64,000 nucleotides of DNA, from the NCBI RefSeq assembly GCF_000284035.1, contig NC_016887.1:4340001-4404000 (forward strand), read 5' to 3'. This document shows, in pieces, positions 25,545 through 34,400 of this stretch. The position numbers and the translations under genes are program-made. The DNA is from Nocardia cyriacigeorgica GUH-2 (GTDB taxonomy: Bacteria; Actinomycetota; Actinomycetes; Mycobacteriales; Mycobacteriaceae). Within the stretch, counting starts at the first letter, position 1; each line of letters begins with the position of its first letter. The notes beneath the pieces are model-generated. The model saw only the letters and a list, made by a program, of their open reading frames with translations, was not told where the DNA came from and ran no database searches.

Positions 25545-27508
25545 TCTTGGTTCCCCTCGCTGGTCGGTGCGGCGGCGTCGGCGGGACGGCCGGCCTGGGT
25601 GCGGTCATGCGACAGCGCCTCATGGATGACGGCCGGCTCGGCGGCGGTCTCGTCCTCGTCGAACAACGGCCGGATGCCGCGCGCGGCCATGATCTCGTCG
25701 TTGCTGGTGCCCGCGGCGACCATCGGCCACACCTGGGCGTCCTTGCCGACGATGAAGTCGATGACGACCGGGCGGTCGTTGATCGACTGCGCCTCCCGGA
25801 TCGCGGCCTCGACGTCTTCTTCCTTCTCGACCCGGATGCCGTGGCAGCCCAGCGCTTCGGCCAGCTTGACGAAGTCGGGGATGCGCAGGGTGTGGGTGCC
25901 GAGGTCGGTGTTGGAGTAGCGCTCCTCGTAGAACAGGGTCTGCCACTGGCGGACCATGCCGAGGTTGCCGTTGTTGATCAGCGCGACCTTGATCGGCACG
26001 CCCTCCACCGCGCAGGTGGCCAGCTCCTGGTTGGTCATCTGGAAGCAGCCGTCACCGTCGACCGCCCAGACTTCCTTGTCCGGTGCGCCCATCTTGGCGC
26101 CCATCGCGGCGGGCACGGCGTAGCCCATGGTGCCGAGACCACCGGAGTTGAGCCAGGTGCGCGGCTTCTCGTACTTGATGAACTGGGCGGCCCACATCTG
26201 GTGCTGGCCGACGCCGGCGCAGTAGATCGCGTCCGGTCCGGCCAGGCGGCCGAGCGCGTCGATGACGTACTCCGGCGAGAGCGAGCCGTCGCTGGGCGCG
26301 GTCCAGCCCAGCGGGTAGGCGTCGCGGATGCCGTCGAGGTAGGTCCACCATTCGGTGAGCTCGAACGGCATGGTCTGGGCCGGATCGGACTTCAGGGTCT
26401 CGATCAGCTCGATGATGACCTCGCGGCAGTCACCGACGATCGGCACGTCGGCGTGGCGGTTCTTGCCGATCTCGGCCGGGTCGATATCGGCGTGGATGAC
26501 CTTGGCGCCGGGCGCGAAGGAGTCCAGCTGACCGGTGACGCGGTCGTCGAAGCGGGCGCCGAGGGTGATCAGCAGGTCCGACTTCTGCAACGCCGCCACC
26601 GCGGCCACCGAACCGTGCATACCGGGCATGCCGCAGTGCAGGCGGTGGCTGTCGGGGAAGGCACCGCGCGCCATCAGCGTGGTGACCACCGGGATGCCGG
26701 TCAGCTCGGCCAGCTCCACCAGCTCGGCCGAGGCGTCGGCCTTGATCACGCCGCCGCCGACGTAGAGCACCGGCGCCTTGGCCTCGGCGATCAGCCGCGC
26801 GGCCTCGCGCACCTGCTTGCCGTGCGGCTTGGTGACCGGGCGGTAGCCGGGCAGCCGCATCTCCGGCGGCCAGCTGAAGGTGGTCTGCGCCTGCAGCACG
26901 TCCTTGGGGATGTCGACCAGGACTGCGCCCGGGCGCCCGCTGGCGGCCAGGTAGAACGCCTCGGCGATCATGCGCGGGATGTCGGCGCCGTCGGTGATCA
27001 GGAAGTTGTGCTTGGTGATCGGCATGGTGATGCCGGAGATGTCGGCTTCCTGGAACGCGTCGGTACCGATGAGGCCGCGACCGACCTGACCGGTGATCGC
27101 CACGATCGGCACCGAGTCCATCTGGGCGTCGGCGATCGGGGTGACCAGGTTGGTGGCGCCGGGGCCGGAGGTCGCCATGCAGACCCCGACCTTGCCGGTG
27201 GCCTGGGCGTATCCGGTAGCGGCGTGGCCGGCGCCCTGCTCGTGGCGCACCAGCACGTGGCGCACCCGCGTCGAATCGAACAGCGGGTCGTAGACAGGCA
27301 GGATGGCGCCGCCGGGAATACCGAATACGGTGTCGACGCCGAGCTCCTCGAGCGAGCGGACGACCGACTGCGCGCCGGTGACCCGCTCGGGCGGGAGCTG
27401 GCGGCGGTTGGCCGTGTTCGTCGCGGGAGTGCCGGCAGCAGCCGGCTGGTTCGCCGAAGGCGCGGGCCTGCGGGCCGAGGGCCCCGGCCGGGCGGTTGGT
27501 GCGCTCAC
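25541..27508 (-). CDS. ilvB: Acetolactate synthase large (catalytic) subunit
   Basis: IlvB is the thiamine-diphosphate and FAD enzyme that condenses pyruvate with pyruvate or 2-oxobutyrate. The catalytic glutamate E90 is in RHEQGAGHAA, and the ThDP motif runs from VDGDGCF to ALINNGN near residues 495-525. The 655-residue product has an N-terminal Ala/Pro-rich extension of about 40 residues before the family start, also seen in mycobacterial relatives. The GTG start is preceded by AAGAGGTAAGGA. Upstream is a long leader with a coding leader peptide and a U-tailed hairpin, so expression is likely set by attenuation. It corresponds to Rv3003c. Confidence 0.96.
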   Translation of the reverse strand: MSAPTARPGPSARRPAPSANQPAAAGTPATNTANRRQLPPERVTGAQSVVRSLEELGVDTVFGIPGGAILPVYDPLFDSTRVRHVLVRHEQGAGHAATGYAQATGKVGVCMATSGPGATNLVTPIADAQMDSVPIVAITGQVGRGLIGTDAFQEADISGITMPITKHNFLITDGADIPRMIAEAFYLAASGRPGAVLVDIPKDVLQAQTTFSWPPEMRLPGYRPVTKPHGKQVREAARLIAEAKAPVLYVGGGVIKADASAELVELAELTGIPVVTTLMARGAFPDSHRLHCGMPGMHGSVAAVAALQKSDLLITLGARFDDRVTGQLDSFAPGAKVIHADIDPAEIGKNRHADVPIVGDCREVIIELIETLKSDPAQTMPFELTEWWTYLDGIRDAYPLGWTAPSDGSLSPEYVIDALGRLAGPDAIYCAGVGQHQMWAAQFIKYEKPRTWLNSGGLGTMGYAVPAAMGAKMGAPDKEVWAVDGDGCFQMTNQELATCAVEGVPIKVALINNGNLGMVRQWQTLFYEERYSNTDLGTHTLRIPDFVKLAEALGCHGIRVEKEEDVEAAIREAQSINDRPVVIDFIVGKDAQVWPMVAAGTSNDEIMAARGIRPLFDEDETAAEPAVIHEALSHDRTQAGRPADAAAPTSEGNQE

Positions 27509-27600
27509 CGTCTTGGTTCCTTACCTCTTGTCGTTATGACCCCGGGCGAGCCGCGAGTGGCGGAGCCTGCCCGTCCGGACAGCGGTCATGGTCCGAACAC

Positions 27601-27635
27601 AAAAAAGCCCCCGACAGCCCATGGCTGTTCGAGGG
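27601..27635 (-). terminator. ilvB attenuator (intrinsic terminator)
   Basis: Read on the minus strand, CCCTCGaACAGCC pairs with GGCTGTCGGGGG, giving a 12-bp stem with one bulged A. It is followed at once by six U residues, a classical Rho-independent terminator placed about 93 bases before the ilvB start and 41 bases after the leader peptide stop. Confidence 0.85.
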
Positions 27636-27676
27636 TGGCGCGTCGCAGTGCGAGCTGACGTATCAGGTAGTCGGGC

Positions 27677-27730
27677 TCAACGCTGGACGCGCCGGCCGAT
27701 TACGAGCAACTCGTTTCGATTCACGCGCAT
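27677..27730 (-). CDS. ilvB leader peptide (branched-chain control ORF)
   Basis: A 17-codon ORF encodes MRVNRNELLVIGRRVQR. The run L-L-V-I places all three branched-chain residues together, as in known ilv leader peptides. It ends just before the region that can pair within the leader: GGCGCGTC inside its last codons is complementary to GACGCGCC downstream. Starvation for Leu, Val or Ile would stall the ribosome at LLVI, change this pairing and prevent the terminator hairpin. No ribosome site is seen; a TACCGT -10 box lies right before the ATG, so the true start could be this ATG or the GTG two codons later, on a leaderless RNA. Confidence 0.7.
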   Translation of the reverse strand: MRVNRNELLVIGRRVQR

Positions 27731-27731
27731 G

Positions 27732-27761
27732 ACGGTATTTGTGCGTGAGGTGAAGAGTCAA
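27732..27761 (-). promoter_or_regulatory. Predicted promoter of the ilvBNC operon
   Basis: TTGACT (27761-27756) and TACCGT (27737-27732) are separated by 18 bases on the minus strand. Transcription should begin at about 27725, within or at the start of the leader peptide ORF. Confidence 0.55.
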
Positions 27762-27840
27762 ACTGCTGGCCTACGCCGTCCCATTATGTGGGACGACAGT
27801 GGGTGCTCGAGTCCGTCCACCATGATGCGAGGATGGTGGT

Positions 27841-28455
27841 GTGTCATCACCGCATCAGTCCGTGCCACCGGCTAAATCGTCCCACACGTCCGACGCGACG
27901 ACGGATACGGGTGGTCAGGCGAGCGAGGTCACACCGACCCGTGTCATCCGCATCACACGGCTGAACTTCATCGGCGTCTTGGTGCTGGTGCTGTGCGTGT
28001 TCTTCCCGTTCGTCGGCTGGCCCGCCGCGCTGTGGTGGCTGTTCGCCCTGCCGATCGCGGTGTCGGTGTGGATTCTGCGCACCCAGACCACCGTCTCCGG
28101 CGCGGGCCTGGATCTGCGCACGGTCTTCGGCTCCCGCCACATCGACTGGGCGCAGGTACGCGGCATCCGCATTCCCAAGCGTGGGTATGTCCGAGTACAC
28201 CTCGACGACGACAGCGAGGCCAAACTACCGGCGGTAAGCTACGACCGGTTGCGCGAACTGGTGGACGCTTCGGGTGGACGAATCCCCGACCCGTTCGCCG
28301 GGCCCGCGGAACCGATCGAATCGGCGGACGCCGCTACCACCGGCACCACCGAGCCCGACTCGGGCGCCGACCCGACAACGGGCGGCGACACACCGAGCCC
28401 CAGCGAGGCCGATACCGCGGCCGCACGCGATACCGACACCACCCCGGGCAGCTGA
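27841..28455 (+). CDS. cfp6: Cfp6-like membrane protein with bacterial PH domain
   Basis: This 204-residue protein matches M. tuberculosis Rv3004 (Cfp6, low-molecular-weight antigen 6) in both sequence and position. Two membrane helices (about residues 42-78) are followed by a small PH domain (VSGAGLDLRTVFGSRHIDWAQVRGIRIPK, ending GRIPDPF). It is longer than Cfp6, with a 35-residue polar N-terminus and a Thr/Asp-rich C-terminal tail of about 50 residues. The GTG start has GAGGA upstream. It is divergent from ilvBNC and precedes ilvD. Function is unknown; PH domains of this type may bind lipids or proteins. Confidence 0.85.
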   Translation: MSSPHQSVPPAKSSHTSDATTDTGGQASEVTPTRVIRITRLNFIGVLVLVLCVFFPFVGWPAALWWLFALPIAVSVWILRTQTTVSGAGLDLRTVFGSRHIDWAQVRGIRIPKRGYVRVHLDDDSEAKLPAVSYDRLRELVDASGGRIPDPFAGPAEPIESADAATTGTTEPDSGADPTTGGDTPSPSEADTAAARDTDTTPGS

Positions 28456-28617
28456 TCTGCGCTCCCCCACCGGCACACAGCCCGTGCCCGGTACGGGAGT
28501 AACGTCGAGGAACGCCGAGCAGTGCGTCGGCCGGACCGCCGGGCATCCCCGGCCGATCCGCCGAGCCGCTCGACGTCGTCGCATCCCAGCCCCCGCGACC
28601 CACCCGAGGACTCACCC

Positions 28618-30459
28618 ATGCCACCGCTTCGTTCCCGAACCACCACCATCGGCCGCAATGCCGCAGGCGCCCGCGCGCTGTGGCGGGCCACCGGTATGAC
28701 CGACTCCGATTTCGGTAAGCCGATCGTCGCCATCGCCAACTCCTACACCCAATTCGTGCCCGGGCACGTGCACTTGAAGAACGTCGGCGAGATCGTCGCC
28801 GACGCGGTGCGCGAAGCCGGTGGTGTGCCGCGCGAATTCCACACCATCGCCGTCGACGACGGCATCGCGATGGGCCACGGCGGCATGCTGTACTCGCTGC
28901 CCAGCCGCGAGATCATCGCCGACTCGGTGGAATACATGGTGAACGCGCACACCGCCGACGCGCTGGTGTGCATCTCCAACTGCGACAAGATCACCCCCGG
29001 CATGCTCAATGCCGCGATGCGGCTCAACATCCCGGCGGTGTTCGTCTCCGGTGGTCCGATGGAGGCCGGAAAGGCCGTCGTGGTCGGCGGTGTCGCGCAG
29101 GCACCCACCGACCTGGTCACCGCGATCTCGGCCAGCGCCAACTCCGCGGTCACCGATGAAGGGCTCGGCGAGGTCGAGCGCAGCGCCTGCCCCACCTGTG
29201 GTTCCTGCTCGGGCATGTTCACCGCGAACTCGATGAACTGCCTGACCGAGGCGCTCGGTCTGGCATTGCCGGGCAACGGTTCCACCCTCGCCACGCACGC
29301 CGCGCGCCGGGCGCTGTTCGAGAAGGCCGGCCGGGTCATCATCGACATCGCCACCCGCTGGTACCGCGACGACGACGCCTCGGTGCTGCCGCGCAATGTC
29401 GCCAACGCCAAGGCTTTCCGCAACGCGATGGCACTGGATGTGGCGATGGGCGGATCCACCAACACCGTGCTGCACACGCTGGCCGCGGCACAGGAGGGTG
29501 AGATCGACTTCGACCTGAACACCATCGAGGAGATCAGCCGCCGGGTGCCGACGCTGTCGAAGGTGTCGCCGAACTCCGACTACCACATGGAAGACGTGCA
29601 CCGCGCCGGCGGCATCCCCGCCCTGCTGGGCGAGCTGCGGCGGGCGAACCTGCTGGAAACCGACGTCACCACGGTGCACACCGCGAGCTTCGACGAATGG
29701 CTCGACACCTGGGACATCCGCTCCGGCAAGGCCTCCGCGGAAGCCATCGAGTTGTTCCACGCGGCGCCGGGCGGGGTGCGCACCACCGAGCCGTTCTCCA
29801 CCGACAACCGCTGGTCCTCGCTCGACACCGATGCCGCGGGCGGCTGCATCCGCGACCTCGAGCACGCCTACACCGCCGAGGGCGGACTGGTCGTGCTGCG
29901 CGGCAATATCGCCCCCGACGGCGCGATCCTCAAGACCGCGGGCATCGACGAGGAGCTGTTCACCTTCCAGGGCCCGGCGGTGGTGGTCGAATCCCAGGAG
30001 GAGGCCGTGTCGGTGATCCTGGCCAAGAAGATCAAGCCGGGCGATGTGATCGTGGTGCGCTACGAAGGCCCCGCCGGCGGCCCGGGCATGCAGGAGATGC
30101 TGCACCCCACCGCGTTCCTGAAGGGCTCGGGCCTCGGCAAGGAATGCGCGCTGATCACCGACGGCCGCTTCTCCGGCGGCACCTCGGGCCTGTCGATCGG
30201 CCACATCTCCCCCGAGGCGGCCAGCGGCGGCGTCATCGGGCTGGTGGAGGACGGCGATCAAATCCGCATCGACGTCACCAGCCGCACCCTGGAGGTGCTG
30301 GTCGACGACGCGGTGCTGGCCGAACGTCGCGCCAAGATGGAGGCGCGGGAGAATCCCTGGCAGCCGGTCAACCGCGACCGCCCGGTGACCACCGCGCTGC
30401 GCGCGTACGCGGCGATGGCGACCTCGGCCGATAAAGGTGCGGTGCGGTACGTGAAGTAG
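28618..30459 (+). CDS. ilvD: Dihydroxy-acid dehydratase
   Basis: IlvD converts 2,3-dihydroxy-isovalerate and its isoleucine counterpart to the 2-oxo acids, the step after IlvC. The 613-residue enzyme has the iron-sulfur ligand cysteines in CISNCDK (C118, C122) and CPTCGSC (C191, C194, C197) and the conserved GRFSGGTSG region near the C-terminus. The ATG at 28618 is preceded by GAGGA; the frame is open 32 codons further up without family sequence. In M. tuberculosis ilvD is elsewhere in the genome (Rv0189c), so its presence next to ilvBNC here completes the pathway block. A strong terminator follows. Confidence 0.97.
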   Translation: MPPLRSRTTTIGRNAAGARALWRATGMTDSDFGKPIVAIANSYTQFVPGHVHLKNVGEIVADAVREAGGVPREFHTIAVDDGIAMGHGGMLYSLPSREIIADSVEYMVNAHTADALVCISNCDKITPGMLNAAMRLNIPAVFVSGGPMEAGKAVVVGGVAQAPTDLVTAISASANSAVTDEGLGEVERSACPTCGSCSGMFTANSMNCLTEALGLALPGNGSTLATHAARRALFEKAGRVIIDIATRWYRDDDASVLPRNVANAKAFRNAMALDVAMGGSTNTVLHTLAAAQEGEIDFDLNTIEEISRRVPTLSKVSPNSDYHMEDVHRAGGIPALLGELRRANLLETDVTTVHTASFDEWLDTWDIRSGKASAEAIELFHAAPGGVRTTEPFSTDNRWSSLDTDAAGGCIRDLEHAYTAEGGLVVLRGNIAPDGAILKTAGIDEELFTFQGPAVVVESQEEAVSVILAKKIKPGDVIVVRYEGPAGGPGMQEMLHPTAFLKGSGLGKECALITDGRFSGGTSGLSIGHISPEAASGGVIGLVEDGDQIRIDVTSRTLEVLVDDAVLAERRAKMEARENPWQPVNRDRPVTTALRAYAAMATSADKGAVRYVK

Positions 30460-30485
30460 TGGTGGCCGAACAAATCAGGCCATGA

Positions 30486-30523
30486 AGAAGGGCGCTCCCG
30501 TCGAGTGACGGGAGCGCCCTTCT
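30486..30523. terminator. Bidirectional terminator between ilvD and doxX
   Basis: The 17-base arms (left arm starting AGAAGGGCGCTCCC) are fully complementary around the loop GAGT. The hairpin sits 26 bases after the ilvD stop and 19 bases from the convergent DoxX stop. Confidence 0.9.
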
Positions 30524-30542
30524 GGTCAGATCTCGCGGCCGC

Positions 30543-31430
30543 TCAGTCAAAGGGGCCGATGCCGACCAGTGGGTTGCCGCCGTGCAGGTACCACCAGGCA
30601 CCCGCCGCCGCGGCGATCGCGAGCAGCAGCACGACGAACGAACCCCAGGCGGGACGGGTGGCCCAGCCGCGGTTACGGTCCAGTGCCCAGCGACCGGGGC
30701 CGGTCAGGATGATGACCGCGGCGGTGCCCGCGAGGATGGTCTCCAGCTCGACCGCGCCGGTGCCCTGGGTGTATTGGAAGTCCGGATGCATGCCCTGTTT
30801 CCAGGCCCAGGCGTCCAGGATGACGGCCAGCACGGCGCCCGCGGCCAGCGGAGTGGCCAGGCCGAGGATGAGCAGGATGCCGCCGCCGACCTCACCGGCG
30901 ATGAGCATCGCGGCCGACAGCGACGGATGATCCCAGCCGCCCTTCTCCATCATCTGGCGGGTGCCGTCGATGCCGGGCCCGTCGAACCAGCCCGCCAGCT
31001 TCTGCATGCCGTGGTAGAGGAAGGTGCCGCCGACGACCAGGCGCAGCAGGAACAGGCCGAGATCGAGGGTGCCGCGCCGGTTGTCGCCGTTGCGGCTGCG
31101 CACCCGGTTGGTGCCCGCACCGGCGGGTGGGGCGGCGGCGGGCGGGATGCTCGCGTAGGCGTAGGTGGCGTCGGGGTCGGCGCTCTTCGCGTCGGCGTCC
31201 TTGGCGGCCGCGGGGCCGGAGCCGGGGGCGTCGACGTCGGGGTCGAGCCCTAGCTCCTCCTCGGTGCGCGGGATCTGCTTGGTCATCTTCGGACGGTCGG
31301 CGCCCACCGCGGGGAACTCGCCGGTCGGTGAATCGTAGGGGCTGCCGACGCCGCCCTCCGACGATGACACCGCCCGCTGCTCCGCCGTGCTCGCGGCGGA
31401 TTCGGGCTCGTCTTTCGACTTGTCGCTCAC
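30543..31430 (-). CDS. DoxX-family membrane protein (Rv3005c-like)
   Basis: This 295-residue membrane protein has a disordered, acidic N-terminal half (about 120 residues, with TEEELGLDPD) and a four-helix DoxX domain (LFLLRLVVGGTFLYHGMQKL through the GRWALD loop to a last helix). The M. tuberculosis homologue Rv3005c is part of a membrane complex with a superoxide dismutase and a thiosulfate sulfurtransferase in oxidant defence; those partners are not in this window. The GTG start has no ribosome site, but TAGGCT lies six bases upstream with TTAACC 17 bases further, so the mRNA is probably leaderless. It is convergent with ilvD. Confidence 0.88.
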   Translation of the reverse strand: MSDKSKDEPESAASTAEQRAVSSSEGGVGSPYDSPTGEFPAVGADRPKMTKQIPRTEEELGLDPDVDAPGSGPAAAKDADAKSADPDATYAYASIPPAAAPPAGAGTNRVRSRNGDNRRGTLDLGLFLLRLVVGGTFLYHGMQKLAGWFDGPGIDGTRQMMEKGGWDHPSLSAAMLIAGEVGGGILLILGLATPLAAGAVLAVILDAWAWKQGMHPDFQYTQGTGAVELETILAGTAAVIILTGPGRWALDRNRGWATRPAWGSFVVLLLAIAAAAGAWWYLHGGNPLVGIGPFD

Positions 31431-31436
31431 CCGTTC

Positions 31437-31464
31437 AGCCTAAGCCGCGAGGGCCCGCCGGTTA
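31437..31464 (-). promoter_or_regulatory. Promoter of the DoxX gene, leaderless type
   Basis: The -10 box TAGGCT (31442-31437, minus strand) lies six bases before the GTG start. TTAACC lies 17 bases upstream of it as a fair -35. Transcription would begin at or next to the start codon. Confidence 0.5.
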
Positions 31465-31575
31465 ACCCTCTCGGCCGACGGCGTGTCCGGTTGACCTGTT
31501 TCGGCCACACCGGGCCGGCTGTCGCACGCGAGATCGCAGTGCACCCGCGACAGGCGCGCGGGCGGAGGTTTCCGT

Positions 31576-31581
31576 TACGTT
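31576..31581 (+). promoter_or_regulatory. -10 box of lppZ, leaderless type
   Basis: TACGTT fits the actinobacterial TANNNT box and ends six bases before the lppZ ATG, with no ribosome site in between. No convincing -35 was found. Confidence 0.4.
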
Positions 31582-31587
31582 TGGGGT

Positions 31588-32700
31588 ATGAAGTCGGTTG
31601 GCGCGAGGCGCTTGGTGGTGGGGGTGGTGCTCGGCTCGATGCTGCTGGGTGGCTGCGCGCGGTTCGACGACTCCGCGTCCAGTCCGTTCACGCCCGAGCC
31701 GACGCTGCACGGCGCGAATATCGAACCGAAGAAACCCGACCAGCCGCCGACCTCGACCACCCGCCCGAGCGGGCCGTGTATCGACCCGGATCCGGCCGTG
31801 GTGGCGACCTGCCTCGACACCACCGGGGGCCTGGTCTCACTCGGCGGTTCCGCGCTGGTCACCGAGCGGCGCACCGGGCGCATCCTGAAAGTGGTGCCCG
31901 AGCAGCCGCCGGTGGAGATCGCGCGCGTCGAGGTCGACGGTTCCGGCGACGGCGGCCTGACCGATCTCGCGCTGTCGCCCACCTACGGCGAGGACGGCCT
32001 GCTCTACGCCTACATCACCACCGGCAGCGACAACCGGGTGGTGCGGATCGCGCCGGGCGGCGGCCCGCCGAAGCCGGTGCTGACCGGAATCCCGAAGGGC
32101 GCCACCGGCAATCGCGGGGCCATCGAGTTCACCGCGCCGGACCGGCTGCTGGTGCTGACCGGCGACGCGGGCAATCCCGGCGCGGCCGCGGCGCAGTCGT
32201 CGCTGGCGGGCAAGCTGCTGCGGGTGAACTCGCCCAGCCCCGGCGGCTCGGCCTCACCGGAGGTGGTCATCTCCGGGATCGGCACCGCCGGCGACATCTG
32301 CATGGACACCACCCAGGGCGCCTGGATCACCGACCGCACCGCCACCGAGGACCGGCTGCAGCGGCTGGCACCCGACGGCGCCGTCAGCACGGCGTGGACC
32401 TGGCCGGACCGTCCCGGCGTCGCCGGCTGCGCGGCCGCCGCCGACGGTGTGGCGATCGCGCTCACCGGTGCGAAGGCGCTGGCGCTGGCCGTCACCGATC
32501 CGGACACCCACGCGGTGACCGCGGCCCCGACCCTGGTCGCGCAGGACAAGTACGGGCAGCTCAGCGGCGCCGCGTCTGGCGGCGACGGGACCATCTGGGT
32601 GTCGACGGTCAACAAGAACGAGGGCGGTACGCCCGGCCCATTCGACGACCGCGTGGTGCGGATTCCGCCACCGGCCGCGGGTGGTGGCGGTCCGGACTGA
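31588..32700 (+). CDS. lppZ: LppZ-like lipoprotein with beta-propeller fold
   Basis: This 370-residue predicted lipoprotein has a basic N-terminus, a hydrophobic segment and lipobox LGGC with C23 as the lipidated residue. The mature part resembles PQQ-dependent sugar dehydrogenase-type beta-propellers (GGLTDLALSPTYGEDGLLYAYI; GAIEFTAPDRLLVLTGDAG) but I see no sign of a PQQ site. Length, topology and position match M. tuberculosis LppZ (Rv3006). The role in the envelope is unknown. A TACGTT box six bases before the ATG suggests a leaderless mRNA. It is convergent with gatB, with a terminator between them. Confidence 0.87.
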   Translation: MKSVGARRLVVGVVLGSMLLGGCARFDDSASSPFTPEPTLHGANIEPKKPDQPPTSTTRPSGPCIDPDPAVVATCLDTTGGLVSLGGSALVTERRTGRILKVVPEQPPVEIARVEVDGSGDGGLTDLALSPTYGEDGLLYAYITTGSDNRVVRIAPGGGPPKPVLTGIPKGATGNRGAIEFTAPDRLLVLTGDAGNPGAAAAQSSLAGKLLRVNSPSPGGSASPEVVISGIGTAGDICMDTTQGAWITDRTATEDRLQRLAPDGAVSTAWTWPDRPGVAGCAAAADGVAIALTGAKALALAVTDPDTHAVTAAPTLVAQDKYGQLSGAASGGDGTIWVSTVNKNEGGTPGPFDDRVVRIPPPAAGGGGPD

Positions 32701-32776
32701 TCCCGGCTCGCAGTCCCGGTCATCGCGAATGTTCGCGGTGACCGGACAGGCCCAGCAAACACAGCGCGCCCACAGC

Positions 32777-32812
32777 AGAACGCCCGTCCGCAGACCAGCG
32801 GACGGGCGTTCT
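32777..32812. terminator. Bidirectional terminator between lppZ and gatB
   Basis: The 15-base arms AGAACGCCCGTCCGC (32777-32791) and GCGGACGGGCGTTCT (32798-32812) pair perfectly around a 6-base loop, in the 125-base gap between the convergent genes. Confidence 0.85.
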
Positions 32813-32825
32813 CCCTTGCGAAAGA

Positions 32826-34334
32826 TCAGGCCCCGCAGGCGGCCAGCACAAGCTCGCGCACGCGGGCGGCGTCGGCCTGGCCGCGGGTGGCCTTCATGAC
32901 GTCGCCGACAATCTTGCCTGCGGCCTGCACCTTGCCGGAGCGGATCTTGTCGGCGATATCGGGGTTGGCGGCCAGCGCCTTGTCGACCTCGGCCTGCAGG
33001 GCGCCCTCGTCGCTGACCATGCCCAGGCCCTTGGCCTCCACGATCTGCGCCGGATCGCCCTCACCGGCCAGCACGAAGTCGACGACCTGCTTGGCGACCT
33101 TGTTGTTCACCGTCTTGGCCTCGACCAGCTTGATGACCTCGGCCACCTGTGCGGGCGTGATCGGCAGGTCTTCGAGCGCGACCTCGCGTTCCTTGGCCTT
33201 CTCGGTCAGGTAGGCCACCCACCAGGAGCGGGCCTCGTTGGCCGGTGCGCCCGCGTCGACGGTGGCGATGATCAGATCGAGCGCGCCGGCGTTGACCAGA
33301 TCGCGCATCACCTCATCCGACAGACCCCAGTCGGACTGGATGCGGGCCCGGCGCAACCACGGGTATTCGGGGATCGTGGTGCGCAGCTGCTCGATCCAGT
33401 CGGCGTCCGGGGCGACCGGACGCAGGTCGGGCTCGGGGAAGTAGCGATAGTCCTCGGCGGTCTCCTTGCGGCGGCCGGGCGAGGTGGAGCCGTCGGCCTC
33501 GTGGAAATGCCTGGTCTCCTGCACAATCGAGCCGCCGGAGGCCAGCACCGCGGCCTGGCGGCGCATCTCGTAGCGGACCGCGACCTCGACGCTGCGCAAC
33601 GAGTTGACGTTCTTGGTCTCGGTGCGGGTACCGAATTCGGTTGCGCCGACCGGCATCAGCGAGACGTTGGCGTCGCAGCGCAGCGAACCCTGCTCCATCT
33701 TCACATCGGAGACGTGCAGCGACTTCAGCAGATCACGCAGCGCCGTGACGTAGGCGCGGGCCACCTCCGGCGCCCGCTCCCCCGCGCCTGTGATCGGCTT
33801 GGTGACGATCTCGATCAGCGGCACCCCGGCCCGGTTGTAGTCGAGCAGCGAATGGCTGGCGCCGTGGATGCGGCCGGTGGCACCGCCGATGTGCACCGAC
33901 TTGCCGGTGTCTTCTTCCATGTGCGCGCGCTCGATGTCGACGCGGAAGGTGCTGCCGTCGTCGAGCACCACGTCCAGGTGCCCGTCGGTGGCGATGGGCT
34001 CGTCGTACTGGCTGATCTGGTAGTTCTTCGGCTGGTCCGGGTAGAAGTAGTTCTTGCGCGCGAACCGGCCCCACGGGGTGATCGAACAGTTGAGCGCCAG
34101 GCCGATGCGGATGGCCGATTCGACGGCCTTCTCGTTGACCACCGGCAGCGAGCCGGGCAGGCCGAGGCACACCGGGCACACCTGGGTATTCGGTTCGGCG
34201 CCGAACTCGGTGGGGCACCCGCAGAACATCTTGGTCGCGGTGGACAGCTCGACGTGAACCTCCATGCCCAGCACCGGCTCGTACCGGGTCACGACATCGG
34301 CGTAATCCATCAGTTCGACGGTAGGTGCGCTCAT
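32826..34334 (-). CDS. gatB: Asp-tRNA(Asn)/Glu-tRNA(Gln) amidotransferase subunit B
   Basis: GatB binds the misacylated tRNA and phosphorylates its side chain so that ammonia from GatA can convert it to Asn-tRNA or Gln-tRNA. The 502-residue protein has the cradle domain with a zinc-type cysteine cluster (CGCPTEFGAEPNTQVCPVC), YEPVLGMEVHVEL at the N-terminus, and the C-terminal helical and YqeY domains. No Shine-Dalgarno is seen; TAGACT lies seven bases before the ATG, so translation is probably leaderless. In M. tuberculosis it follows pfkA directly (Rv3009c, Rv3010c); here a lipoprotein gene intervenes, and gatCA lie 20 kb away. Confidence 0.97.
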   Translation of the reverse strand: MSAPTVELMDYADVVTRYEPVLGMEVHVELSTATKMFCGCPTEFGAEPNTQVCPVCLGLPGSLPVVNEKAVESAIRIGLALNCSITPWGRFARKNYFYPDQPKNYQISQYDEPIATDGHLDVVLDDGSTFRVDIERAHMEEDTGKSVHIGGATGRIHGASHSLLDYNRAGVPLIEIVTKPITGAGERAPEVARAYVTALRDLLKSLHVSDVKMEQGSLRCDANVSLMPVGATEFGTRTETKNVNSLRSVEVAVRYEMRRQAAVLASGGSIVQETRHFHEADGSTSPGRRKETAEDYRYFPEPDLRPVAPDADWIEQLRTTIPEYPWLRRARIQSDWGLSDEVMRDLVNAGALDLIIATVDAGAPANEARSWWVAYLTEKAKEREVALEDLPITPAQVAEVIKLVEAKTVNNKVAKQVVDFVLAGEGDPAQIVEAKGLGMVSDEGALQAEVDKALAANPDIADKIRSGKVQAAGKIVGDVMKATRGQADAARVRELVLAACGA

Positions 34335-34341
34335 GGCGAAC

Positions 34342-34347
34342 AGTCTA
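34342..34347 (-). promoter_or_regulatory. -10 box of gatB, leaderless type
   Basis: TAGACT on the minus strand ends seven bases before the gatB ATG and no ribosome site lies between. This implies gatB has its own promoter, consistent with its separation from pfkA. Confidence 0.45.
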
Positions 34348-34400
34348 TGTAAGGGCTACCGGCGCGCGTGCCGACGGTCCACGGCGCGCGCGACGGGTGG

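Noticed and set aside
24048..27658. Very long plus-strand open frames (623 and 703 codons) opposite ilvC, ilvN and ilvB
   Set aside because: They are antisense shadows caused by high GC at third positions; the products are low-complexity (D/V/R/L-rich) and the minus-strand genes are certain.
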